DNA from: Eudoraea sp.
Lineage (GTDB): Bacteria > Bacteroidota > Bacteroidia > Flavobacteriales > Flavobacteriaceae
Assembly (NCBI GenBank): GCA_013041785.1
Contig: JABDRK010000416.1
Location: 1-9,738, forward strand
DNA: 9,738 nucleotides
Reading direction: 5' to 3'
Shown here: positions 1 to 5,954 of the stretch, one piece after another
Position numbering within the stretch: position 1 is the first letter of the stretch
Layout of the letters: every line of letters begins with the position of its first letter
The notes under the pieces: model-generated
Seen by the model: only the letters and a program-made list of their open reading frames with translations
What the model was told of the DNA's origin: nothing
Database searches by the model: none
Program-made: the position numbers and the translations under genes

Positions 1-744
1 GCCCTGAAGGGCTGTTAGTTCGGGAAGGATGATGGGCAAAATTCCGGTTTCATGCAGGAGCCTGAATCCGTTGGAAGGCTGGTCACATGACAGTATCTTG
101 TGCAGTTCGTCTACGATGCGTTCCTTGGAAATGATTTTTATCCGTTTCCGATTATCGGAAATGGCTTTCAGGGAATCATTGTGAATGGTAAAGTCAAGTT
201 CTGTCGCAAAACGAATGGCACGCATCATCCTCAGGGGATCATCGGAGTACGTAATATCCGGGTCCAATGGCGTGCGTAAAATTTTATTTTGCAAATCGGC
301 TATACCTGAAAAGGGGTCAACCAGGCTGCCGTAGTCCTGAGATTGCAGCGCAAGAGCAAGGGCATTTATTGTAAAATCCCTGCGTTTTTGATCGTCTTCA
401 AGGGTTCCTGTTTCCACAACCGGTTTACGGCTGTCCCTGTGGTAGCTTTCTTTCCTTGCCCCAACGAACTCCAGTTCCTTATCCCGATACTTAATCATGG
501 CCGTTCCAAAGTTTTTAAAGATTTTAACTTTGGGATTTCCGGGGAGGAGGGAGGCGACCTTTCTGGCAAGCGCTATTCCTTCCCCTACAGCTACAACGTC
601 AATATCTTTTGGGGTCCCCCGGTCCAGCAGATAGTCGCGCACATAACCTCCAATCACGTAGCACTCTATTTCCAGCTTTTCGGCTGCTGCAGAGATTATT
701 TCAAAAATCGGATCCCCTAATGCTTCTTTGTAATTGCCTTTCAT
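1..744 (-). CDS. cca: CCA-adding tRNA nucleotidyltransferase, C-terminus beyond the left edge
   Basis: Adds or repairs the 3'-terminal CCA of tRNAs in the cytoplasm (class II nucleotidyltransferase / poly(A) polymerase family). The first 248 residues are visible and the frame is open to base 1, so the C-terminal part, including any HD domain, is missing from view. The head domain is clear: the GGYVRD loop at about residues 32-37, the metal-binding DID at 47-49, the nucleotide-selecting RRDFTINA at 121-128, and the SDDPLRMMRAIRFA segment at 167-180, which starts the neck region. The ATG at 744 lies one base after the stop of the upstream threonylcarbamoyl-AMP synthase gene (TGA-A-ATG), which implies translational coupling. 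An ATG at 749 is in another frame and stops after two codons. Family assignment is secure. Whether it is a full CCA enzyme or an A- or CC-adding paralogue cannot be decided from this half, but the lone flavobacterial copy is normally CCA-adding. Confidence 0.93.
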   Translation of the reverse strand, partial: MKGNYKEALGDPIFEIISAAAEKLEIECYVIGGYVRDYLLDRGTPKDIDVVAVGEGIALARKVASLLPGNPKVKIFKNFGTAMIKYRDKELEFVGARKESYHRDSRKPVVETGTLEDDQKRRDFTINALALALQSQDYGSLVDPFSGIADLQNKILRTPLDPDITYSDDPLRMMRAIRFATELDFTIHNDSLKAISDNRKRIKIISKERIVDELHKILSCDQPSNGFRLLHETGILPIILPELTALQG

Positions 745-745
745 T

Positions 746-1312
746 TCATTCGCGGATTACCTTAACGGTCCCGTCCTTACTCAATTTGATAATGGAGGAT
801 GACCGCTGATTGCTGCTGTCCTGATACAAAGCTACCACATAGTCCACACCTTTTAAAATGGGTGTGCTGATTTGGCGGAAAGAAGCAGGCGTAGGCGCTC
901 CTGCTAAATTTGCCGAGGTAGACACTATCGGCTTCCTGAACCTTTTGATGAGTTGTTGGCAAAAGGTATCGGAGGCCACGCGTATGGCCAGGGTGTTGTC
1001 ACTGGCAATCAAATTATCGGCGATCCCCACTGGATTGTCGTAAATAATGGTCAGGGGTTTGGTAGTCAGGTCCATCAAGTCATAGGCCAGATCCGGCACA
1101 TGGGATACGTATCGTTCCAGCATGGCCTGATTGGCAACCAGACAAATCAGAGCTTTGGAATCTTCCCGTTCTTTGAGGGCATACACTTTTTTTACGGCTT
1201 CTTTATTGGTGGCATCACAACCAATCCCCCAGACTGTATCCGTGGGATAAACAATCAGGCCTCCATCTTGCAGAACATGTAAACACTTTTCAATTTCTTC
1301 TTTCATGCTCAT
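746..1312 (-). CDS. tsaC: L-threonylcarbamoyladenylate synthase (TsaC/YrdC/Sua5 family)
   Basis: Makes L-threonylcarbamoyl-AMP from threonine, bicarbonate and ATP, the first step of t6A37 modification of ANN-decoding tRNAs. At 188 residues it is a single YrdC domain without the Sua5 C-terminal domain. Visible motifs are YPTDTVWGIGCDAT at residues 22-35, the KxR pair at K47/R49, AIRVAS at 109-114 and STSAN at 131-135 (nucleotide/threonine pocket). The usual WPGPLT segment reads TTKPLTIIY here, a variation I believe is common in Bacteroidota. The ATG at 1312 is used; a second ATG two codons on (1306) is possible. The gene sits 22 bases after a TupA-like glycan gene and one base before the CCA-adding enzyme, so it is probably cotranscribed with both. 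Pairing with cca makes sense because both act on tRNA maturation. The older name 'Sua5/YciO/YrdC protein' would also fit; a pure YciO paralogue is less likely given the KxR and STSAN motifs. Confidence 0.92.
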   Translation of the reverse strand: MSMKEEIEKCLHVLQDGGLIVYPTDTVWGIGCDATNKEAVKKVYALKEREDSKALICLVANQAMLERYVSHVPDLAYDLMDLTTKPLTIIYDNPVGIADNLIASDNTLAIRVASDTFCQQLIKRFRKPIVSTSANLAGAPTPASFRQISTPILKGVDYVVALYQDSSNQRSSSIIKLSKDGTVKVIRE

Positions 1313-1334
1313 ATTTCAGCAATTTTTCCATCCT

Positions 1335-2237
1335 TCAAGCTTGCCAGGGTTCAGGGAGTTCCAGATAATCTCCCAGGATCCGGTTGTATTCCTCCGGGCT
1401 GAATTCATTTCTTCCGTCTGAGGGATAAAAGGTCAATTCCCCAAAAACGATACGCCCGTCAATATTGTACAGGTCTACCCTCACAAAAGGAAAATCGGCA
1501 GCCAACTTGGCCGCAACCGATTTCATTTCGGCAAAATTCTCCGGTGGGGATAGCTCCCCCTCATAATACGTAGTATGTCCAACAATAAAAGGCTGTTTAT
1601 TCCACTCCATGTCATAAAAGCAGCGAAAATTCTCTATTCCGCGGCCAATGTCGACCTGAACAAATTTGGGATTCCCGGAAAAACAAAAAAACTTATAATC
1701 GTTGATCACATTTTTGCCCATTTCGGAGAGGTATCGTTCCGCAATTAATCTGTGGGGTACGTCTTTATAGGCCCACTCCAGTCCCCCCCTGTAGTATTGG
1801 TTCTTGTGCATCCATTTGGACATAAGATAGCGCGCCTTAAACGGTTTTAGTCGGGATTTGTCAGGAACGATCAAATTGAAATGACAACCGTGCACCCCTT
1901 TGATTACGAATTGATCGGGTAGTGCGTCAAAATCGACCTCACTCACCTTGTCATAAACTGCTAATAATTCATTCAGATACTGCTCACCCACCTGCTCCTT
2001 TACATATTCCCGTACGGCATATTTATCTACCAGCTTGGTCAACAGCGGGTTCTTATAGAAAACCTTAAGCCACTGAATTTTGGCGTTAAATTCCTTGGGA
2101 TGATCCAGATCCAGCTTCTTGCCCGTATAATACTCATAGTAGATCTTAACATAGAGTGGGGGCGGCAGGAACTTGAGTTTTTTAAGTATACCAAGAAAGG
2201 CCTTCTTCAAGGAGATTTGCTTTAAATGACGCTGCAA
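1335..2237 (-). CDS. TupA-like ATP-grasp protein, polysaccharide biosynthesis
   Basis: Resembles the ATPgrasp_TupA family, named after teichuronopeptide biosynthesis protein TupA and usually found in capsule or O-antigen loci. These proteins are thought to ligate amino-acid or similar groups onto surface glycans; the exact substrate here is unknown. The family layout is present: YVKIYYEYYTGKKLDL at about residues 29-44, FNAKIQWLK at 50-58, LTKLVDKYAVREYV at 66-79, the ATP-binding FVIKGVHG at 110-117, NDYKFFCFSG at 179-188, FVRVDLY at 251-257 and GELTFYPSDG at 266-275. The loop after K113 reads GCHFN, where I recall GSGxN in most relatives. The coordinates give the longest frame, which starts at a TTG (2237) lying inside an exact TAnnTTTG promoter element. 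The true start is more likely the TTG at 2210, losing nine residues; there is no nearby ATG. It is the first gene of a probable operon with the tsaC- and cca-type genes. Confidence 0.8.
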   Translation of the reverse strand: MQRHLKQISLKKAFLGILKKLKFLPPPLYVKIYYEYYTGKKLDLDHPKEFNAKIQWLKVFYKNPLLTKLVDKYAVREYVKEQVGEQYLNELLAVYDKVSEVDFDALPDQFVIKGVHGCHFNLIVPDKSRLKPFKARYLMSKWMHKNQYYRGGLEWAYKDVPHRLIAERYLSEMGKNVINDYKFFCFSGNPKFVQVDIGRGIENFRCFYDMEWNKQPFIVGHTTYYEGELSPPENFAEMKSVAAKLAADFPFVRVDLYNIDGRIVFGELTFYPSDGRNEFSPEEYNRILGDYLELPEPWQA

Positions 2238-2242
2238 AGATA
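2235..2242 (-). promoter_or_regulatory. Bacteroidota -7 element for the TupA-like gene
   Basis: Reading the minus strand the sequence is TATCTTTG, an exact match to the Bacteroidota consensus TAnnTTTG. Transcription would start about 4-7 bases downstream (near 2228-2231). No TTG is found 17-23 bases upstream, so the -33 element is weak or absent. The box overlaps the TTG at 2237 that opens the longest reading frame of the gene, arguing for the downstream TTG at 2210. Inferred from consensus only. Confidence 0.6.
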
Positions 2243-2262
2243 TACCATACGTCAGACTTTCC

Positions 2263-2270
2263 TATTTTTG
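2263..2270 (+). promoter_or_regulatory. Bacteroidota -7 element for the galactosyltransferase-like GT2 gene
   Basis: TATTTTTG matches TAnnTTTG exactly and ends 20 bases before the ATG at 2291. The predicted transcription start falls near 2274-2277. No TTG lies 17-23 bases upstream; that stretch is instead occupied by the opposing -7 element of the TupA-like gene, with only 20 bases between the two boxes. Confidence 0.6.
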
Positions 2271-2290
2271 CACGATGTACATGGAATAAG

Positions 2291-3109
2291 ATGGAGCCAC
2301 CAAAAATATCTGTTATTGTCAGCACCTATAATTCTGAAGACTGGTTGAAAAAGGTCCTCTGGGGATTTAATTACCAGCTCTTCAAGGATTTTGAGGTGAT
2401 CATTGCTGATGACGGTTCCGGACCGGCAACGCGCGAATTAATTGAGAAAATGGCTGATGAGGTTTTCTATCCCATCGTCCACGTCTGGCAGGAAGATGAT
2501 GGTTTTCAAAAATCCCGCATCCTCAATAAGGCAATAACCGCCTGTAATGCGGAATATATTATAATGACTGATGGGGATTGCATTCCCAGGGAAGACTTTG
2601 TGCTCGTCCATTATATCAATAAGGAAAAAGGGTATTTTATTTCCGGAGGCTACTATATGTTGCCCATGAACATTTCAAAAATGATCAGCAGGGAAGACAT
2701 AGAAAAGCAACATTGTTTTAATATGCAATGGTTGAAATCCAAAGGGATTCCTCAGTCGTTTAAGAATAACAAACTTACTTCAAACGGGTTTTTATCCAAG
2801 ATCCTGAATGCGATTACCCCTACCAATGCCAGTTGGAATGGACATAATTCCTCGGGATGGAAAGAAGATATCCTTAAAGTCAATGGATTTGATGAGCGTA
2901 TGCAATACGGTGGACAGGACCGTGAGCTTGGGGAACGTTTATTCAATCTGGGAATAAAATCAAAACAACGGAGATATAGCGCGGTTTGTGTCCATCTGGA
3001 CCACAAGCGGGGATATAAAACCCCGGAGTCAATTGCAAAAAATAGGGCGATACGTAAGGAAACTCGCAATCAGCATTTGGCCTGGACCAATTATGGCATT
3101 ACCAAGTAA
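2291..3109 (+). CDS. Family 2 glycosyltransferase, chondroitin-polymerase/galactosyltransferase-like
   Basis: A cytoplasmic GT-A enzyme that would transfer a sugar from a nucleotide-sugar donor onto a surface-glycan acceptor. The GT2 start is plain: ISVIVSTYNSEDWL at residues 6-19, the DDGS donor loop at 40-43, QEDDGFQKSRILNKAI at 67-82 and the metal-binding TDGDC at 93-97. The C-terminal part (GWKEDILKVNGFDERMQYGG then QDRELGERL, about 189-217) resembles the Glyco_transf_7C domain, as in N-terminal domains of chondroitin/hyaluronan-type synthases that use UDP-HexNAc or UDP-Gal. Position 209 is Q where relatives with GGED have E. There is no membrane segment. 272 residues is normal for a single-domain enzyme. 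The ATG at 2291 is the first possible start in frame. It is divergent from the TupA-like gene and overlaps the next glycosyltransferase tail to tail by 19 bases. Donor and acceptor cannot be named from sequence. Confidence 0.88.
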   Translation: MEPPKISVIVSTYNSEDWLKKVLWGFNYQLFKDFEVIIADDGSGPATRELIEKMADEVFYPIVHVWQEDDGFQKSRILNKAITACNAEYIIMTDGDCIPREDFVLVHYINKEKGYFISGGYYMLPMNISKMISREDIEKQHCFNMQWLKSKGIPQSFKNNKLTSNGFLSKILNAITPTNASWNGHNSSGWKEDILKVNGFDERMQYGGQDRELGERLFNLGIKSKQRRYSAVCVHLDHKRGYKTPESIAKNRAIRKETRNQHLAWTNYGITK

Positions 3110-3888
3110 TAGGTCAGCTCATTTTTTTTCTCCAGGTTTTTGAGTTCCCGGTTTCTTTCCATGTCACAAAGCGCATTGAGGTAGCAGATAATAAGTCCTT
3201 TTCTGCCATCCAGGATTCCCAGTCGCAGCAAGTAGTGATTAACAAACTTCCAGGCAGGTTTGAGCACATAGGAAAAATAATTGAAGTGCTTTTCCTTATA
3301 AAATGCCTCTTTGGCTTTCATTCGGCCGTAAGTGAGCATCTTCTGTTTATAGTCCTCGTAATTCTTATAACAGTAGTGCGTGAGCTTTTCATTAAGAACA
3401 CCAGAAGTTCCATTCACTTCCAGGGTCTCATGTACAATTTTTTTGTCACTAAATCGCGCCTTACTCTTTCTGAATAAGCGGTAATTCTTATCGGTTTGCC
3501 AGCCGCTGAATCGCAAAATCTTATCCTCCTGGAACATAAACGTACGATAGAACCAATATGCGGCATGCTCCGCCTTTCCGGATACGGTGTCCAGAATTTC
3601 ATTTTGCAAAGCGCTAGAAACCACCTCATCGGCATCCACAAAAAGCACCCAGTCGTGCTGAGCCTGTTTCAAGGCAAATGATTTCTGTGCGGTGAAATTA
3701 TGGAAGGGGTGCTGAATTACCTTAACGTTAGGCTGCGCCTGAAGGTACTCGTAGGTACCATCCGTACTGTAGCTGTCTACTACGATAATTTCATCTGCAA
3801 AGGAAATGGACGCCAGACAGCGCTCGATGTAACCTATTTCGTTGTAGGTAATTATTAGTGCCGATATTTTCTCTTGCAACTTACTCAT
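3091..3888 (-). CDS. Family 2 glycosyltransferase, WaaE/KdtX-like
   Basis: Resembles the LPS-core glucosyltransferase group (WaaE/KdtX), GT-A fold enzymes adding a hexose to lipopolysaccharide core or similar glycans on the cytoplasmic face of the inner membrane. Visible are ISALIITYNEIGYIERCLASI at residues 8-28, the donor-binding DSYSTDGT at 38-45, HNFTAQKSFALKQA at 63-76 and the metal-binding VDADE at 84-88. A C-terminal basic amphipathic stretch typical of the group follows (KPAWKFVNHYLLRLGILDGRKG region). 265 residues matches the family. The ATG at 3888 is preceded by a weak AGG at about 11 bases. Its last codons lie inside the end of the converging glycosyltransferase gene, with a 19-base overlap. 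Upstream, 92 bases separate it from dapD on the same strand, so read-through from dapD is possible. The WaaE label reflects similarity in motifs; the real donor and acceptor are unknown. Confidence 0.88.
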   Translation of the reverse strand: MSKLQEKISALIITYNEIGYIERCLASISFADEIIVVDSYSTDGTYEYLQAQPNVKVIQHPFHNFTAQKSFALKQAQHDWVLFVDADEVVSSALQNEILDTVSGKAEHAAYWFYRTFMFQEDKILRFSGWQTDKNYRLFRKSKARFSDKKIVHETLEVNGTSGVLNEKLTHYCYKNYEDYKQKMLTYGRMKAKEAFYKEKHFNYFSYVLKPAWKFVNHYLLRLGILDGRKGLIICYLNALCDMERNRELKNLEKKNELTYYLVMP

Positions 3889-3909
3889 TTATGATGACCT
3901 TCAGTTTGT

Positions 3910-3925
3910 TTGGACATATATCCAA
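3910..3925. repeat. Imperfect 16-base palindrome upstream of the WaaE-like gene
   Basis: TTGGA and TCCAA arms flank CATATA, giving a near-perfect inverted repeat 22 bases before the ATG at 3888. Its size and position would suit a dimeric repressor operator, but no regulator gene is nearby and a chance match in AT-rich DNA is quite possible. The rest of the 92-base gap (3889-3980) shows no exact TAnnTTTG element and no clear terminator for dapD. Confidence 0.2.
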
Positions 3926-3980
3926 TTTTTATAACTGAAAAAGATTAGAAAAATTATGTAAAACTATCACTTTCCCCAGA

Positions 3981-4793
3981 TTAAACGGCAACATTATATT
4001 CCCTTAATGCATCATTAAGCGAAGTTTTTTTATTAGTGCTTTCCTTACGTTTTCCAATTATCAGGGCGCAAGGGACCTGATATTCCCCGGCAGGGAATTG
4101 CTTAGTGTAACTACCTGGTATAACAACTGAACGGGCCGGAACCCTACCTTTGCTTTCCACAGGACTCTTGCCGGTGACATCTATGATCTTCGTGCTTGCG
4201 GTCAAAACCACGTTAGCCCCGAGAACCGCTTCCTTTTCCACACGTACTCCTTCCACAACGATGCAGCGGCTGCCAATAAAGGCATTGTCCTCAATAATAA
4301 CAGGTGCTGCCTGCAAAGGCTCCAAGACGCCTCCAATTCCAACGCCACCGCTCAGGTGAACATTTTTTCCAATTTGTGCACAACTCCCAACGGTAGCCCA
4401 GGTATCTACCATGGTTCCTTCATCCACATAAGCACCGATATTCACATAACTTGGCATCAGGATGGTACCCGGGGCAATATAGGCACCATGACGGGCTACG
4501 GCATGTGGGACCACACGTATTCCCTTTGCTTCATATCCCCGCTTTAAGGGAATTTTATCGTGGTATTCAAATATCCCGGCTTCCAGGGTTTCCATTTTCT
4601 GAATTGGGAAATACAGGACTACAGCCTTTTTCACCCATTCATTTATTTGCCATCCCCCGGAAACGGGTTCTGCACACCTGAGGCGACCAGAATCAATTTC
4701 ATCAATTACCTTCCGAATGGCCTGCTGGGTCTCCGATTTCCTTAACAATTCCCGGTTGTCCCAGGCCTCTTCAATGGTCTTTCTGATTTCCAT
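3981..4793 (-). CDS. dapD: 2,3,4,5-tetrahydropyridine-2,6-dicarboxylate N-succinyltransferase
   Basis: Transfers succinyl from succinyl-CoA to tetrahydrodipicolinate in the succinylase branch of diaminopimelate and lysine synthesis, supplying peptidoglycan and protein; a cytoplasmic trimer. Numbered from the chosen start it has 270 residues, close to the usual 270-275. A helical N-terminal domain (TIEEAWDNRELLRKSETQQAI, roughly 6-26) precedes a left-handed beta-helix of hexapeptide repeats from about residue 90. Within it are GTMVDTWATVGSCAQIG at about 126-142 and GGVGIGGVLEPLQA at about 149-162, both hallmark DapD segments. The frame stays open to a TTG at 4814, but that TTG is part of an exact -7 promoter element, so the ATG at 4793 is the sensible start and matches the family N-terminus. 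The gene is divergent from ruvX and is followed after 92 bases by a glycosyltransferase on the same strand. Confidence 0.96.
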   Translation of the reverse strand: MEIRKTIEEAWDNRELLRKSETQQAIRKVIDEIDSGRLRCAEPVSGGWQINEWVKKAVVLYFPIQKMETLEAGIFEYHDKIPLKRGYEAKGIRVVPHAVARHGAYIAPGTILMPSYVNIGAYVDEGTMVDTWATVGSCAQIGKNVHLSGGVGIGGVLEPLQAAPVIIEDNAFIGSRCIVVEGVRVEKEAVLGANVVLTASTKIIDVTGKSPVESKGRVPARSVVIPGSYTKQFPAGEYQVPCALIIGKRKESTNKKTSLNDALREYNVAV

Positions 4794-4811
4794 AGTAGGT
4801 GAAGATTTGCG

Positions 4812-4819
4812 CAAAGATA
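4812..4819 (-). promoter_or_regulatory. Bacteroidota promoter for dapD
   Basis: On the minus strand TATCTTTG (TAnnTTTG) lies 18 bases before the ATG at 4793, with a TTG at 4845-4843 as a candidate -33 element. The 23-base spacer is at the long end of the 17-23 range reported for Flavobacterium. Predicted transcription start is about 4805-4808, which excludes the TTG at 4814 as initiator. Confidence 0.65.
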
Positions 4820-4872
4820 ATTCTTGTGTCTTATAAAAGTGCCAAAATTTACAGCGATATCAGAATAAGCGT

Positions 4873-4880
4873 TATTTTTG
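4873..4880 (+). promoter_or_regulatory. Bacteroidota -7 element for ruvX-def
   Basis: TATTTTTG matches TAnnTTTG exactly, and the first ten bases (TATTTTTGCA) are identical to those at the plus-strand promoter at 2263. Predicted transcription start is 4884-4887, just before the TTG codons at 4888 and 4894, so the mRNA would have almost no leader. A good TTG -33 element is not seen. Confidence 0.6.
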
Positions 4881-4887
4881 CAAAAAA

Positions 4888-5310
4888 TTGAATTTGGGAA
4901 GGATACTGGCACTGGATTATGGGAAAGTGAGAACAGGAATTGCGATTACTGACCCACTCAAAATGATAGCATCTGGCCTGACTACAGTTGAAACGACAAC
5001 GCTTTTTGATTTTTTGGACAAGTATCTGGAAAATGAAGAGGTAGATTTAATCGTCGTTGGACAACCGAGGCAAATGCAGGATATCCCATCAGCGTCTGAA
5101 GTATACATCACCAAGTTCATAGCGGAATTTCAGGCACGTTACCCTGAGATTGGATTAGAACGACAAGACGAGCGCTTTACCTCCAAGCTGGCCGTCAAAA
5201 GTATGATAGAAGGAGGATTGAAGAAGAAGAAAAGAAGAGATAAGGCCCTGATAGACGAAATAAGCGCTACGCTTATCCTGCAGGCCTATCTCGATAGAAG
5301 AGAGAATTAA
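4888..5310 (+). CDS. ruvX: YqgF/RuvX family Holliday-junction-resolvase-like nuclease
   Basis: RNase H-fold nuclease; the E. coli homologue YqgF processes the 5' end of pre-16S rRNA, while others have been studied as Holliday junction resolvases. At 140 residues the length is standard. The conserved parts are RILALDYGKVRTGIAITD at 5-22 with catalytic D10, IVVGQPRQM at 55-63, ERQDERFTSKLA at 91-102 with E95, and KRRDKALIDEISATLILQAYL at 115-135 with D123. All three acidic catalytic positions are present. The start is uncertain: TTG at 4888 gives MNLGRILALDYG, TTG at 4894 gives MGRILALDYG, which looks like the family norm. No Shine-Dalgarno sequence precedes either, and the promoter element ends only 7 or 13 bases upstream, so translation may be leaderless. 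The stop codon overlaps the def start codon (TAATG), a coupled pair. Confidence 0.93.
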   Translation: MNLGRILALDYGKVRTGIAITDPLKMIASGLTTVETTTLFDFLDKYLENEEVDLIVVGQPRQMQDIPSASEVYITKFIAEFQARYPEIGLERQDERFTSKLAVKSMIEGGLKKKKRRDKALIDEISATLILQAYLDRREN

Positions 5311-5900
5311 TGACTTTACCGATTTTAGCCTACGGGGATCCCGTTTTACGTAAAGTGGGAAAGGATATTGACCCGGATTACCCCAATTTGAAAGCCCTGC
5401 TCGATAATATGTGGGAAACCATGTATAAGGCAAATGGCGTAGGCCTGGCAGCACCACAAGTGGGTCTTCCCATTCGTTTGTTTCTGGTAGACACCACCCC
5501 CTTTGCTGAGGATGAAGAACTGACCACGGAAGAACAAAAGGCACTGGATGGCTTTAAGAAAGTCTTCATCAATGCCTATATCGAAGAGGAAACCGGTAAC
5601 AATTGGTCGTTCAACGAAGGATGTCTAAGTATTCCTGATATCCGTGAGGATGTATCCCGGAAGGATACCATTACAATCCGGTATCAGGATGAGAATTTCA
5701 ATCCACAAAAGGAGACTTATGACGGCCTCCTGGCGCGGGTAATTCAACATGAATATGACCATATTGAGGGGATACTGTTTACCGATAAACTTTCTTCACT
5801 GAAGAAACGATTGCTAAAGGGCAGGCTAAGTAATATTTCCAAAGGTAAGATCGAGGTAGACTATAAAATGCGGTTCCCTGCACTCAAAAAAGGAAGATAA
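5310..5900 (+). CDS. def: Peptide deformylase
   Basis: Removes the formyl group from the N-terminal methionine of nascent proteins; a metalloenzyme acting at the ribosome exit. All three signature motifs are intact: GVGLAAPQ at residues 43-50, EGCLS at 103-107 with metal ligand C105, and QHEYDH at 146-151 with metal ligands H147 and H151 and catalytic E148. At 196 residues it carries an acidic insert (FAEDEELTTEEQKALDGF, about 65-82) between motifs I and II, a feature I associate with Bacteroidota deformylases. The ATG shares its first base with the last base of the ruvX stop, so the two are translationally coupled. The DUF5606 gene follows 54 bases later. Assignment is secure. Confidence 0.97.
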   Translation: MTLPILAYGDPVLRKVGKDIDPDYPNLKALLDNMWETMYKANGVGLAAPQVGLPIRLFLVDTTPFAEDEELTTEEQKALDGFKKVFINAYIEEETGNNWSFNEGCLSIPDIREDVSRKDTITIRYQDENFNPQKETYDGLLARVIQHEYDHIEGILFTDKLSSLKKRLLKGRLSNISKGKIEVDYKMRFPALKKGR

Positions 5901-5924
5901 CAACCGCAAACCGAATAAATATTT

Positions 5925-5932
5925 CATATTTG
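5925..5932 (+). promoter_or_regulatory. Possible weak -7 element for the DUF5606 gene
   Basis: CATATTTG differs from TAnnTTTG at the first base only and ends 22 bases before the ATG at 5955, the same distance as in the two better promoters at 2263 and 4812. No TTG -33 element is evident. The gene may equally be reached by read-through from def. Confidence 0.3.
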
Positions 5933-5954
5933 TCTTCAAATTCCAGAAAGGTAT

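Noticed and set aside
343..720. 125-codon open frame on plus, opposite the CCA-adding enzyme gene
   Set aside because: The minus strand encodes the intact head domain of the nucleotidyltransferase through this whole stretch; the antisense frame shows no domain features.
953..1282. 109-codon open frame on plus, opposite the threonylcarbamoyl-AMP synthase gene
   Set aside because: It lies entirely antisense to a well-conserved enzyme gene, resembles no family I know, and has no promoter or ribosome site of its own.
5155..5544. 129-codon open frame on minus across the ruvX-def junction
   Set aside because: It is a shadow of two conserved overlapping genes, and its composition is unlike a real protein.
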